Positions 20,047-28,655 of a stretch of DNA of 40,096 nucleotides are shown piece by piece. A model generated the notes under the pieces. The model was not told the origin of the DNA, did not search any database, and saw only the letters and a list, made by a program, of their open reading frames with translations. Each line of letters starts with the position of its first letter. Positions within the stretch are counted from its first letter, which is position 1. The position numbers were made by a program, and so were the translations under genes. The stretch is from a virus. Where the stretch lies: IMG/VR virus record IMGVR_UViG_3300049459_000138, positions 1 through 40,096 of that record; one strand, 5' to 3'.

Positions 20047-21773
20047 TGACCAAAGCCCTGCACGCCAATGTCGATAAGGCGATGGCGTGGGGGCGTTCCG
20101 TGTTGCGCGGGAAGGTGCCCGCGTGCCGCTACATCCATCAGGCAGTGCAGCGTCACTTCGACGACCTGGCCGCCAGTCGTAAACGTGGCTTCCGATTCAA
20201 GTTCGACCCGGTCAAAGCCGAGAAAAAGTTAAAGCTGATCCAGCTGCTGCCCCATACCAAAGGTGAGTGGGCCTTCAAACGTCAGCTCATCACCCTGGAA
20301 CCGTGGCAGTTGTTCGGCCTCGCCGTTACCTTTGGTTGGGTTAAGAAGAAGGGCGGGCATCGGCGGTTCCGCGAAAGCTACTGGGAAGTGCCGCGCAAGA
20401 ACGGTAAATCCGTGGTCGCGGGCGGCGTGGGCATCAGCATGTTCGTTGCCGACGGTGAGTTCGGCGCCGAGGTGTACTCGGGAGCGACCACAGAGAAGCA
20501 GGCCTGGGAGGTATTCCGCCCGGCGAAACTGATGGTCAGCAAGTCGCCACACCTCATCGAGGCGGCTGGCATCGAGGTCAATGCCTCGAACATGAACATC
20601 CCCTCCGACTTCAGCCGCTTCGAGCCGCTGATCGGTAACCCGGGTGACGGCGCTTCACCCAGCTGCGCGATCGTCGACGAATACCACGAACACCCGACCT
20701 CGGCCCAGTACGACACGATGCTGACCGGCATGGGCGCTCGTCGCCAGCCACTGATGTTCATCATCACCACCGCCGGCGCCGATATCGAAGGGCCGTGCTA
20801 TGACAAGCGCCGCCAAGTCATCGAGATGCTCGAAGGCACCGTTCCGGACGAGGAGCTGTTCGGCTGGATCTGGACGCTCGACGAGGGCGACGACTGGACC
20901 GATCCGAAGATGCTGGCCAAGGCCAACCCGAACCACGGTGTTTCGGTATTCCAGGAATACTTAGAAAGTCAGCAGGCCCGCGCGATCCGCTCGGCTCGAT
21001 TTACCAACACCTTCAAAACGAAGCACCTGAACCTCTGGGTGAGTGCCAAATCCGGTTACTTCAACATGGAGGACTGGAAGTCCTGCGAGGACACCACGCT
21101 TACCCTGGAGCAATTCGAGGGGCAGGAATGGAATGCGGGCTTCGACCTGGCGCGCAAGCTGGACATGAACTCCAGAGCGCGCTTGTTCTGGCGGGTGATA
21201 GACGGAAAAACCCACTATTACAGCATTGCTCCGAAGTTCTGGGTTCCCTATGACACCGCGTTCAATAGCGACAACAAGCGGATGTCTGAACGGTTCCAGG
21301 CTTGGGTTAACTCCAAGCATCTGGATGTGACCGACGGAGCCGAAGTCGATTATCGCGAGATCCTCGAGGACACCAAGGAGGCCAATCGCCACGCGCCGCT
21401 GCGCGAGTCTCCAATCGACCCGCATGGCGCTACGGGCTTGAGCCACGACCTTGATGACGAAGGTCTCACTCCGATCACGATCACGCAGAACTACACCAAC
21501 ATGTCGGACCCGATGAAGGAACTCGAGGCGGCCATCACTGCTGGCCGGTTCCATCATGACGGAAACCCGATCATGACCTGGTGTATCGGCAATGTGATCG
21601 GCAAGTTCCTGCCGGGCAACGACGACGTGGTCAGGCCAATCAAGCAAGGCGAAGACAACAAGATCGACGGCGCCGTCGCCCTGATCATGGCGATTGGGCG
21701 GGTTCTGGCAAACCTGCATCCCGACGACACCCTTTCGGACCACATTTCCAAACACGGAATTCGAACCTTATGA
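20046..21773 (+). CDS. terL: Large terminase subunit
   Basis: The 575-residue packaging motor has an ATPase domain with Walker A PRKNGKS (116-122) and Walker [11 protein letters not shown] (D211, E212). The motif III-like IITTAG follows at 239-244. The C-terminal RNase H-like nuclease contains GFDLARKLD (D367) and [10 protein letters not shown] (D541). It belongs to the Terminase_1 / HK97-type family. It cuts concatemers at cos and drives DNA into the prohead. It is coupled to terS and to the next small membrane protein (ATGA). Confidence 0.96.
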   Translation: MTKALHANVDKAMAWGRSVLRGKVPACRYIHQAVQRHFDDLAASRKRGFRFKFDPVKAEKKLKLIQLLPHTKGEWAFKRQLITLEPWQLFGLAVTFGWVKKKGGHRRFRESYWEVPRKNGKSVVAGGVGISMFVADGEFGAEVYSGATTEKQAWEVFRPAKLMVSKSPHLIEAAGIEVNASNMNIPSDFSRFEPLIGNPGDGASPSCAIVDEYHEHPTSAQYDTMLTGMGARRQPLMFIITTAGADIEGPCYDKRRQVIEMLEGTVPDEELFGWIWTLDEGDDWTDPKMLAKANPNHGVSVFQEYLESQQARAIRSARFTNTFKTKHLNLWVSAKSGYFNMEDWKSCEDTTLTLEQFEGQEWNAGFDLARKLDMNSRARLFWRVIDGKTHYYSIAPKFWVPYDTAFNSDNKRMSERFQAWVNSKHLDVTDGAEVDYREILEDTKEANRHAPLRESPIDPHGATGLSHDLDDEGLTPITITQNYTNMSDPMKELEAAITAGRFHHDGNPIMTWCIGNVIGKFLPGNDDVVRPIKQGEDNKIDGAVALIMAIGRVLANLHPDDTLSDHISKHGIRTL

Positions 21774-21961
21774 CCGATGAATCCAAGCCGCCGAAACTGG
21801 AGGCGCTGAAAGAGGCTTTGCCCGATCTCGTCGGTGTGCTTGGGCTTGGGCTGCTGACTCGCGGACTCTGGGCTTGGATGGGGGAGCCATTGGCATTGAC
21901 CGTCTGTGGATCGTTGCTGATTGCCCTGTCCGTTGTCTCGATCGTGCGGGGTGGTCGCTGA
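21770..21961 (+). CDS. Small two-span membrane protein between terL and portal
   Basis: The 63-residue product has a polar start ([20 protein letters not shown]) and two hydrophobic segments, [16 protein letters not shown] and [19 protein letters not shown]. Both ends overlap neighbours by a few bases, which supports translation. Small membrane proteins are occasionally found here in Pseudomonas HK97-type phages; the role is unknown. Confidence 0.65.
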   Translation: MTDESKPPKLEALKEALPDLVGVLGLGLLTRGLWAWMGEPLALTVCGSLLIALSVVSIVRGGR

Positions 21962-23172
21962 TGCTCCGGGCTCTCCTAGGAAGAAAATCGGGCGTTCAGG
22001 TCATCGATACGCCAGAGAAACTCGCTCAGGCGCTGGGTGCTGGGTATGAAACTAATGCCGGTCAGCGCGTGACCACCACCAGCGCCATGCAGCAATTGGT
22101 TGTATTCAACTGCGTGCGGGTGCTGGCCGAGTCGATGGGGATGCTTCCCTGTCGGCTATTGAAGCAGACAGGCAGGGTTCGATTGCCTGCTACGGCTCAC
22201 CGGCTGTATCCGCTGATTACCATGGCCCCAAACAGCTACATGACGGCCCAAGAGTTCTGGGAAATGCTGGTCGCGTGCCTGTGTCTGCGTGGCAACTTCT
22301 ACGCATACAAGGTGATGGCATTGGGAAACGTGGTCGAGCTTCTTCCGCTCAGCCCGGACATCGTCACGCCAAAACTCAAGGATGACTGGTCGGTTGAGTA
22401 CAAGGTCAATTTCAAATCCGGCGAGCGGACGCTGACACAAGATGAGATCTGGCATGTTCGGCTGTTCACCCTGGACGGGCTCAACGGGCTGAATCCGATT
22501 GCTTATGCCCGTCAGGCACTTGGCCTGGGCCAGGCGATGGATGCGCATGCCGCGAAGCTATTCACCAACGGCGCGGTAACCAGTGGCGTTTTGCGCACCG
22601 AGCAACAGCTCACCGACGAAGCATTCGGTCGGCTTAAGACGGAGTTCCAAGGCGAGCACATGGGAGTGGCCAATGCCTATAAACCCATGATTCTGGAGAT
22701 GGGACTCGACTGGAAGCCCATCAGCCTCAACGCCCAAGACACCCAGTTCATCGAATCGAAAAAGCTGACCGAGGCGCAGATCTGCGGTTTGTTCCGTGTG
22801 CCGCCGCACCTGGTAGCCAGCATGGAAAAGATGACGCTCAACAACATCGAGCACATGGGCATGAGCTTCGTGAACTACTCGCTGGTTCCGATCATGACCC
22901 GCATCGAGCACCGCATTCAGGTCGGCCTACTCAGCGAGAAAGACCGCCTGACCCACTACGCCAAATTCAACGCAGGCGCCTTGATGCGTGGCGATCTGAA
23001 AGGGCGGTATGAGTCCTACGGCAAGGGCATTCAATGGGGGATCTTGAGTCCCAACGACTGCCGCGAACTCGAGGACGAAAACCCCCGTGAAGGTGGCGAC
23101 ATCTACCTCACCCCTATGAACATGACCACCAACCCAGAGGCTGCCGGCGATGCAGACAAAACAGCGTCTTGA
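21961..23172 (+). CDS. Portal protein, HK97 family
   Basis: I take the ATG at 21961 (403 residues), which overlaps the upstream stop by one base; the open frame extends further but within the previous gene. The protein carries the HK97 portal text VFNCVRVLAESMGMLPCRLL, ITMAPNSYMTAQEFWEMLVA, DEIWHVRLF, GLNGLNPIAYARQALGLG and FRVPPHLVASMEKMTLNNIE. Twelve copies form the ring through which DNA enters and leaves the head. Its 3' end overlaps the protease gene by 23 bases. Confidence 0.96.
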   Translation: MLRALLGRKSGVQVIDTPEKLAQALGAGYETNAGQRVTTTSAMQQLVVFNCVRVLAESMGMLPCRLLKQTGRVRLPATAHRLYPLITMAPNSYMTAQEFWEMLVACLCLRGNFYAYKVMALGNVVELLPLSPDIVTPKLKDDWSVEYKVNFKSGERTLTQDEIWHVRLFTLDGLNGLNPIAYARQALGLGQAMDAHAAKLFTNGAVTSGVLRTEQQLTDEAFGRLKTEFQGEHMGVANAYKPMILEMGLDWKPISLNAQDTQFIESKKLTEAQICGLFRVPPHLVASMEKMTLNNIEHMGMSFVNYSLVPIMTRIEHRIQVGLLSEKDRLTHYAKFNAGALMRGDLKGRYESYGKGIQWGILSPNDCRELEDENPREGGDIYLTPMNMTTNPEAAGDADKTAS

Positions 23173-23803
23173 CCTGCCGCTGACCATTAAATCGGTCAGT
23201 GACAGCGGCGAGTTCGAAGGCTATGGCTCCGTGTTCGGTGTCGAAGACAGCTACGGCGACGTGGTCATCCGCGGTGCATTCGCGGCCAGCCTGGCCAAGT
23301 GGAAAGAGAAGGGGCGTCTGCCGGCGATGTTGTGGCAACACAACATGAGTGAGCCGATCGGCATCTACACCGAAATGCGCGAGGACGACGTCGGTTTGTA
23401 CGTCAAAGGCCAATTGCTGATCGACGCAGACCCACTGGCCAAGCGTGCCCACGGTCACATGAAGGCCGGCAGCCTGACCGGTATGTCCATCGGCTACATG
23501 CTCGACGATTACGAATACGACAAGGAAAAGGGCATCTGGCTTCTGAAGGCAATCGACCTCTGGGAAGTTTCCCTGGTCACCTTTCCGGCCAACGATGAGG
23601 CCCGGATCACTGACGTGAAATCTTTGCTGGCCCGTGGCGAAACTCCACCACCCAGCAAAGTGGAGCGAGCCCTTCGAGAGGTTGGGTTTTCTGGCTCCCA
23701 AGCCAAGGCCTTTATGGCCAAAGGCTACGGCGCAGTATCACCGCGAGAGGCGGGTGCCGGCGAAGCACTGCAATCCATTAAATCCCTGATTGACCGAATG
23801 TAA
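23150..23803 (+). CDS. Prohead maturation protease, HK97 family (S78)
   Basis: The 217-residue protein contains the S78 prohead protease domain: EFEGYGSVFGVEDSYGDVV, LWQHN with H64, SLTGMSIGY with S113, and IDLWEVSLVTFPANDEA with E139. It cleaves the capsid delta domain and then itself during head maturation. The C-terminal 60 residues are a separate helical tail. It lies between portal and capsid as in HK97. Confidence 0.95.
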   Translation: MQTKQRLDLPLTIKSVSDSGEFEGYGSVFGVEDSYGDVVIRGAFAASLAKWKEKGRLPAMLWQHNMSEPIGIYTEMREDDVGLYVKGQLLIDADPLAKRAHGHMKAGSLTGMSIGYMLDDYEYDKEKGIWLLKAIDLWEVSLVTFPANDEARITDVKSLLARGETPPPSKVERALREVGFSGSQAKAFMAKGYGAVSPREAGAGEALQSIKSLIDRM

Positions 23804-23813
23804 GGAGCCTTTC

Positions 23814-25016
23814 ATGGCTGTTGAAATCAAAGATGTGCAGGAAGTTGCCGAAGCACTTGGCAAGAAGTTCGACGAGTTCAAGGAAAAGAACGACAAGCGA
23901 GTCGATGGCCTGGAAGCCGAAAAGAGCAAACTGTCCGGCCAGGTCGACACACTCAACGAAAAGTTGGGTGAGCTGGATGAGCTGAAATCCGCTCTGGAAA
24001 AGGAACTGGCTGGCCTCAAGCGGCCTGACGGTACCGGCTCGAAAGCCGCCAGCGAACACAAGACAGCGTTCATGCAGTTTGTGCGCAAGGGTATCGATAC
24101 CGGCCTGGGCGATCTTCAAGCCAAGGCGCTGCAAATCGGTACTGAAGCCGATGGCGGCTACGCGGTGCCGGAAGAGCTGGATCGCAGCATCATCGAGCTG
24201 CTGAAGGACACTTCGCCGATGCGCCAGGTGTGCAACCAAATCACCGTCGGCTCCCCGGACTATAAGCGCCTGGTGAGTCTTGGTGGCGCAGGCTCTGGCT
24301 GGGTTGGTGAGACTGCTGCTCGCCCGGCGACCGGAACCCCGACTCTCGGTCAGATCTCGGCCTTCATGGGGGAGATTTACTGCAACCCGCAGGCAACCCA
24401 GACCAGCCTGGACGATATGTTCTTCGATGCCGAGGGCTGGCTGAACACCGAAGCGGCGCGTGAGTTTACGGAAAAAGAAGGCAGCGCCTTCACCTCCGGC
24501 GACGGCGTCAATAAGCCGAAAGGCTTCCTGGCCTACCCGATGCTGACTACTGCCGATGATGCTCGCGCTTTCGGCACTTTGCAGAAGCTGATCACCGGTG
24601 TGGCCGGCGGTATCACCGGCGACAAACTGATTGATCTGATTCATGCACTCAAAGCCGGCTACCGCGCCAACGGCACATTCATGATGGGCAATCTGACCGT
24701 GGCCTATGTGCGCAAGCTCAAAGACAGCGAGGGGAACTATCTGTGGCGCCCAGGCCTGGAGGCTGGCGTTCCATCGACCCTACTGGGCTATGGCATCACC
24801 GAGAACGAAGACATGCCGGATGTTGCGGCCGACGCCAATGCGATCGCCTTCGGTGACTTCAAACGGGCCTACACCATCGTGGACCGCATCGGTACCCGCG
24901 TGCTGCGCGACCCCTACACCAATAAGCCCTACGTTGGTTTCTACACCACCAAGCGCGTCGGCGGCATGCTGGTCGACTCCCAGGCCGTGAAGGTTCTGAC
25001 CCTTAGCGCTGCGTAA
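23814..25016 (+). CDS. Major capsid protein, HK97 fold
   Basis: AAGGAG six bases before the ATG at 23814 fixes the start (400 residues). The first 90 residues are a charged coiled coil (KFDEFKEKNDKRVDGLEAEK), the scaffold-like delta domain removed by the protease. The mature part shows GTEADGGYAVPEELDRSIIE, LKDTSPMRQVCN, GKAG-like loops and a C-terminus with GDFKRAYTIVDRIGTRVLRD. It is a typical HK97 gp5 homologue. Confidence 0.96.
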   Translation: MAVEIKDVQEVAEALGKKFDEFKEKNDKRVDGLEAEKSKLSGQVDTLNEKLGELDELKSALEKELAGLKRPDGTGSKAASEHKTAFMQFVRKGIDTGLGDLQAKALQIGTEADGGYAVPEELDRSIIELLKDTSPMRQVCNQITVGSPDYKRLVSLGGAGSGWVGETAARPATGTPTLGQISAFMGEIYCNPQATQTSLDDMFFDAEGWLNTEAAREFTEKEGSAFTSGDGVNKPKGFLAYPMLTTADDARAFGTLQKLITGVAGGITGDKLIDLIHALKAGYRANGTFMMGNLTVAYVRKLKDSEGNYLWRPGLEAGVPSTLLGYGITENEDMPDVAADANAIAFGDFKRAYTIVDRIGTRVLRDPYTNKPYVGFYTTKRVGGMLVDSQAVKVLTLSAA

Positions 25017-25023
25017 TCGTGGC

Positions 25024-25041
25024 GGGCGTCTTCGGGCGCCC
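25024..25041 (+). other. UUCG-loop hairpin after the capsid gene
   Basis: GGGCGTC, loop TTCG and GGCGCCC form a seven-pair hairpin (one G-U) just after the capsid stop. There is no T-run, so it is more likely a 3'-end stabiliser for the abundant capsid mRNA than a terminator. Confidence 0.5.
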
Positions 25042-25059
25042 AGCCCGCAGGAGAGCAAC

Positions 25060-25341
25060 ATGCCAACAATCAATGTGACCAAGCCATTCCCCTTTGCGGT
25101 TGACGGCAACGAAGTCATTCAAATCGAAGTCGGTGAGCAGGAGGTTTCTGATCGCTGCGCGCTGGTCGCCGTTGAGCACTTGGGGTTCGCCACTTTGCTC
25201 GATGACGAAGGTGGTACCGAAACCGATCCGCTCAAAATGACGGTGTCCAAGCTGAAGGAATGGCTTGCCGCCGAGGGCATCGATTTCGATCCGGCAGCGA
25301 AGAAGCCAGAACTGCAAGCGCTGGTGCCGAGCAATGATTGA
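25060..25341 (+). CDS. Head-region protein with HeH/LEM-like C-terminus
   Basis: The 93-residue protein has a beta-rich N-terminal half (MPTINVTKPFPFAVDGNEVI) and a C-terminal segment MTVSKLKEWLAAEGIDFDPA followed by KKPELQALV, which fits the HeH/LEM helix-extended-loop-helix motif. In phages such proteins sit between capsid and connector genes, sometimes as head decoration or assembly factors. GGAG six bases before the ATG supports the start. Confidence 0.7.
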   Translation: MPTINVTKPFPFAVDGNEVIQIEVGEQEVSDRCALVAVEHLGFATLLDDEGGTETDPLKMTVSKLKEWLAAEGIDFDPAAKKPELQALVPSND

Positions 25342-25651
25342 TCTGGCCACGGTCAAGGCGCATTTGCGCGTTGATCACGATGGCGAAGACGAGTTGATCC
25401 AAGGCTACACCGATGCAGCCTTCAGCACGTTTGAGCTGTGGACCAATCGAAAGCTGGTCGAGGAAGGGCAGCCTCTACCGGATCCCGTGGGTAATTCATT
25501 GCTACTCAGCAAAGCGATACGGCAGGGCGCCTTGCTGTTGATTGGCCACTGGTACGCCAGTCGCGAGTCGGTTGTTATCGGGACGATCACAGCTGAACTG
25601 CCCATGGCCACTAACGCGCTTTGGAAGCCGCATCGCTGGGTGAACGTATGA
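25334..25651 (+). CDS. Head-tail connector, HK97 gp6-like
   Basis: The start at 25334 overlaps the previous gene by eight bases and gives 105 residues. The text MIDLATVKAHLRVDHDGEDE, LIQGYTDAAFSTFELWTNR and AIRQGALLLIGHWYASRE is typical of the gp6-like connector family (Phage_connect_1), an all-helical protein forming the ring under the portal. Its position right after the capsid block fits. Confidence 0.92.
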   Translation: MIDLATVKAHLRVDHDGEDELIQGYTDAAFSTFELWTNRKLVEEGQPLPDPVGNSLLLSKAIRQGALLLIGHWYASRESVVIGTITAELPMATNALWKPHRWVNV

Positions 25652-25986
25652 GAGCAGGTTCCTTGCGTCACCGGATAACCTTCCAGGCCCTAGGCCTGAC
25701 TCAAGATCCAGAAACGGGCGAGATGTTGCCGGGTTGGGAAACCGTCTGGGAGAAGGTGCCGGCCTCGGTTGAGCCGCTAAGCGCTCGCGATTTGATCGCA
25801 GCGCAGGCGGGCCAGTCCGAAGCCTCCGGCCGCATGGTGATCCGCTACCGCGCGGGGGTGCTGCCGACGATGCGCATTCTGCACCGTGGCGACATCTACA
25901 ACATTCAGGGGCCGCCGATGCCGGATCCGGTATCGGGCCTTGAGTACCTCACCATTTTGGTGGCGAAGGGGTTGAATGATGGCTGA
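25648..25986 (+). CDS. Head closure/head-tail joining protein
   Basis: The ATG at 25648 overlaps the previous stop (ATGA) and gives 112 residues. MRAGSLRHRITFQ, ETGEMLPGWETVWEKVPASV, SARDLIAAQAGQSE and ILHRGDIYNIQGPP fit the phage head-tail adaptor family (SPP1 gp16 / Phage_H_T_join), which plugs the connector after packaging. Confidence 0.92.
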   Translation: MRAGSLRHRITFQALGLTQDPETGEMLPGWETVWEKVPASVEPLSARDLIAAQAGQSEASGRMVIRYRAGVLPTMRILHRGDIYNIQGPPMPDPVSGLEYLTILVAKGLNDG

Positions 25987-26464
25987 GACAGTCGAGTTCA
26001 GCATCCTTGGCCTTGACTCACTGATGGCAAAGCTTGAGTCAGTCACCTATGACATGAAGCGAAAAGGTGGCCGCTCGGCGTTGCGCCGTGCTGCTGCCGT
26101 AATTGCAGAGAATGCGAAGGCCCGCGCCATGCTCCTGGACGACGCGGAGACGGGCCGCTCGATCGCGGACAACATTGTGTTGCGATGGAATGGTCGGCTG
26201 TTCAAACGAACCGGTGACCTCGGGTTTCGCATTGGTGTTAAACACGGCGCGGTCCTCAAGGATGGCGGTGAATTATCGGCCAACTCCCCAACTCCTCACT
26301 GGCGTCTGCTGGAATTCGGCACCCAGTACATGGCCGCTGATCCATTCATGCGTCCAGCGTTGGAAGAAAGCATCAGCGACGCGACCAACGTTTTCGTGAG
26401 TGAGTACGAAAAAACAATTGATCGTGCGATCAAGCGTGCAGCCCGCGCCTCCGGAGGTGGTTGA
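25976..26464 (+). CDS. HK97 gp10-family tail protein
   Basis: Two adjacent ATGs (25976, 25979) are possible starts of this 161-162-residue protein. It carries the gp10-family pattern: LGLDSLMAKLESVTYDMKRK, a central basic helix, and the conserved HWRLLEFGTQYMAADPFMRP end motif. The family lies at the head-tail junction and is required for tail completion. It overlaps the previous gene by eleven bases. Confidence 0.92.
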   Translation: MMAETVEFSILGLDSLMAKLESVTYDMKRKGGRSALRRAAAVIAENAKARAMLLDDAETGRSIADNIVLRWNGRLFKRTGDLGFRIGVKHGAVLKDGGELSANSPTPHWRLLEFGTQYMAADPFMRPALEESISDATNVFVSEYEKTIDRAIKRAARASGGG

Positions 26465-26829
26465 TGTTTGCACCCATTTTCGCGGTATGTGCTGCTGACG
26501 CGGGAGTCGTCGCGCTGCTCGGCACGAACCCGACCAGGCTTTATCCGTTTGGCGAAGCCCCGCAGGACACGGTCAAGCCATACGCGGTTTGGCAGATGAT
26601 CACCGGTAGTCCCGAGAATTACTTGGCGGGACGTCCGGACGTTGATGGTTTCACGCTGCAGGTCGACGTTTACGCGCCGACGGGTACGGCCGTGCGGGAC
26701 ATCGCCAAGGCTCTGCGTAACGCGATTGAGCTAAAGGCGAACATCGTGCGCTGGGGCGGTGAGTCGAAAGACCCAGCCACCAAGATCTACCGCTACAGCT
26801 TCGACGTTGACTGGATAGTCCAGCGCTGA
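26464..26829 (+). CDS. Tail completion protein, DUF3168 / gp17-like
   Basis: The ATG at 26464 shares one base with the upstream stop and gives 121 residues. Conserved text includes [39 protein letters not shown] and [13 protein letters not shown]. This is the DUF3168 family (SPP1 gp17-like), which forms the tail end facing the connector. It is followed by a terminator. Confidence 0.9.
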   Translation: MFAPIFAVCAADAGVVALLGTNPTRLYPFGEAPQDTVKPYAVWQMITGSPENYLAGRPDVDGFTLQVDVYAPTGTAVRDIAKALRNAIELKANIVRWGGESKDPATKIYRYSFDVDWIVQR

Positions 26830-26837
26830 TTCACCCC

Positions 26838-26865
26838 AGCCCGCCTTGTGCGGGCTTTCTTTTTC
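26838..26865 (+). terminator. Intrinsic terminator before the tail tube gene
   Basis: AGCCCGC and GCGGGCT form a seven-pair stem with a five-base loop, followed by TTCTTTTT. It lies inside the late operon, so read-through is needed for the genes beyond, consistent with antiterminated late transcription or with graded expression. Confidence 0.85.
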
Positions 26866-26885
26866 CCGAAACTTGGAGACATGCC

Positions 26886-27383
26886 ATGTCGATTCTTACC
26901 CAGGGCACGCAGATCTTTGCGCTGGTGCCAACTGTTGCTGACCCAACTGATCTCGAAGTAATCGAGATCCAGTGCGCGACAGCATTCAATCCAGGCGGTA
27001 ACCCCGCTGACCAAATTGAAGACACCTGCCTCAGCGACAAGGTTCGCAAGTACTTGCGCGGCTTGCGCACTCCGGGCCAGGCAACCCTGACGCTGAACGC
27101 CGACCCGCGCAACGCTTCTCACGTGCGCCTGCATCAGCTGTCGGAAGACGACAACATCGGCAATGTCAGTTGGGTAGTGGGCTGGTCTGATGGCACCGCA
27201 CCACCGACGCTCAACGTAGCTGGTGATGATTTCCAATTGCCTACCACGCGCACCTGGTTTTTGTTTGACGGCTATGTCAGCGACTTCCCGTTCGACTTCG
27301 CGGCAAACACGGTGGTGGTTACCTCGGCAACCATTCAGCGTTCGGGCGGTTCCGCCTGGATCCGCAAGACCATCACTCCGTAA
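26886..27383 (+). CDS. Major tail tube protein
   Basis: The 165-residue protein begins [20 protein letters not shown] and is rich in beta strands ([49 protein letters not shown]). Size, position before the G/GT genes and composition match siphovirus tail tube proteins (lambda V-like fold). It polymerises around the tape measure. A GGAGAC precedes the start. Confidence 0.88.
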   Translation: MSILTQGTQIFALVPTVADPTDLEVIEIQCATAFNPGGNPADQIEDTCLSDKVRKYLRGLRTPGQATLTLNADPRNASHVRLHQLSEDDNIGNVSWVVGWSDGTAPPTLNVAGDDFQLPTTRTWFLFDGYVSDFPFDFAANTVVVTSATIQRSGGSAWIRKTITP

Positions 27384-27392
27384 GGATCAATC

Positions 27393-27818
27393 ATGCAGCT
27401 GAGTATCAAATCTCTGATGGAGCAAGGCTCGTTCACGGGCCGCCCCGTCATGAAGGAAATCACCTGGAAGCAGGGTGATACCGAGCATACGGCCACCGTA
27501 TATGTCCGGCCGCTGGGCTATCAATCTGCCGTAAGCGATCTGATGTCTGGCGTTGGCAAGCAGGATGGTGTGGCCGGCCGCATCGCCGTGAGCATCTGTG
27601 ACGAGGCAGGCAATCCGGTCTTCACCGTTGGCGACATCACCGGCGAAGCTGACCCAGAGCGCGGTGCGCTGGATGGCAACCTGTCCATGGCCCTGCTCGC
27701 TGTGATCGGCCAGGTAAACCAGTTGGGAAAGACGACGAGCTCTCCGACACCGACGAGCTCTGGCACGAAATCGCGATCTCGATCGGAGCCACGATCGCGG
27801 AAGCCAAAGAGCGCCTGA
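27393..27818 (+). CDS. Tail assembly chaperone (gpG-like)
   Basis: The 141-residue protein should coat the tape measure during tail assembly. Its N-terminal domain reads MQLSIKSLMEQGSFTGRPVM, ATVYVRPLGYQSAVSDLMSG and VGDITGEADPERGALDGNLS. After residue 113 the zero frame becomes Ser/Arg-rich low-complexity text (SRSRSEPRSRKPKSA), as expected beyond a frameshift site where the sequence is constrained by the other frame. Confidence 0.9.
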   Translation: MQLSIKSLMEQGSFTGRPVMKEITWKQGDTEHTATVYVRPLGYQSAVSDLMSGVGKQDGVAGRIAVSICDEAGNPVFTVGDITGEADPERGALDGNLSMALLAVIGQVNQLGKTTSSPTPTSSGTKSRSRSEPRSRKPKSA

Positions 27819-28027
27819 GTCTTGCCGAGTTCCGCAGTTGGGTGAGGTATCGCGAAAAGCGAGGATCACTCAACTGGGGCATGCGCATTGAACGAGGTAC
27901 GGCAATGTTAGCGGCGCTCTATGCCAACTACAAAAACCCGAATGGCGGTTACAAAATCTACGACTTCATGCCGCACGATTCGGAACAGCCGCTGACGCTG
28001 GAGCGGGCCATGGAGACCTGGGCGTGA
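27393..28027 (+). CDS. GT frameshift fusion (gpGT-like tail chaperone)
   Basis: A -1 frameshift at GGGAAAG (27725-27731) would join the first 113 residues of gpG to 98 residues of the overlapping frame, giving 211 residues. The T part reads DDELSDTDELWHEIAISIGA, then RLSLAEFRSWVRYREKRGSL, and NPNGGYKIYDFMPH, the conserved T-domain text of tail assembly chaperones. In lambda the GT form, a few per cent of product, links the chaperone to tail tube subunits. The T frame has no ribosome site of its own near its beginning. Confidence 0.88.
27725..27731 (+). other. Programmed -1 frameshift slippery site
   Basis: The heptamer GGGAAAG occurs in the zero frame as G GGA AAG, identical in sequence and phase to the lambda G/GT slippery site. 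Slippage puts ribosomes on GGG AAA and continues with GAC GAC GAG. The -1 frame is open until 28027. Confidence 0.9.
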
Positions 28028-28109
28028 TGCTCAGATTTCTCTGGCCTTCTATTTTTGATGAGTTTTCCTCATGATGTGAGATTGATCTAAATTTCATGGA
28101 GTGAGTGAA

Positions 28110-28595
28110 GTGGTGCGATTATTATTTGTGCTGTCAGCTACCGTGCTTTTGGTTGCATGTGAAAGCAAGATGGCCGTTGATAAGAAGGAGTCAATTTGCA
28201 TTTCAATTATTAAATCCACATCTGTTGATCCTTCTTCTATGGTTGTAAACTCGGTCGAGAGCAAAGAATATAATTTGAGTGAGTCGGATTTTATTAGGTT
28301 TCAAAATGAAAAATTTGATGGGGATGTTCCTCCGTCAAATGTTGCATTGAGAAAAATGCTAATAGAGGAAGGGGCATCATTAAAGCAATCTTATGTGCAG
28401 GTTGATTATACATCGACTGTCGGCGCCGGAAAATTTCGTGACAGAGCCTTGTGCTGGTTCGTTAATCCTAAGTCCGGTTATGAACTTTCAGGGATAACGG
28501 TTAGGGGGGTAGACTATAAATCCCCTCAGCTTTTAACTATTTTCCTTAAGTATGGGAAGCCAGCCGATCTAGATGTGATGAATCGAGTTAAGTAA
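28110..28595 (+). CDS. Lipoprotein cargo gene in the tail operon
   Basis: I place the start at the GTG at 28110 because GGAG lies eight bases upstream (161 residues). The N-terminus is a signal peptide, VVRLLFVLSATVLLVAC, with lipobox LVAC and mature Cys-Glu-Ser. Export and outer-membrane lipidation are predicted. The rest is polar and AT-rich in codon use, with no recognised family. It interrupts the normal G/GT-tape measure order and is followed by its own strong terminator. This is the classic build of a moron; surface exclusion of other phages is a plausible role. Confidence 0.8.
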   Translation: MVRLLFVLSATVLLVACESKMAVDKKESICISIIKSTSVDPSSMVVNSVESKEYNLSESDFIRFQNEKFDGDVPPSNVALRKMLIEEGASLKQSYVQVDYTSTVGAGKFRDRALCWFVNPKSGYELSGITVRGVDYKSPQLLTIFLKYGKPADLDVMNRVK

Positions 28596-28616
28596 TAGAA
28601 GACTGATTTTCTATTT

Positions 28617-28638
28617 AACCCGCCTTGGCGGGTTTTTT
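28617..28638 (+). terminator. Intrinsic terminator after the lipoprotein gene
   Basis: AACCCGC, loop CTTG and GCGGGTT form a seven-pair stem followed by TTTT. It isolates the lipoprotein gene from the tape measure gene starting at 28656. Confidence 0.88.
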
Positions 28639-28655
28639 ATTGCCTGGAGATTTGT

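Noticed and set aside
20961-21755. Long antisense frame opposite the large terminase
   Set aside because: It mirrors GC-rich third positions of terL, lacks a ribosome site and has no recognisable domain.
23778-24644. 288-codon antisense frame opposite the capsid gene
   Set aside because: It is a shadow of the capsid coding sequence; the protein is compositionally odd and starts without a ribosome site.
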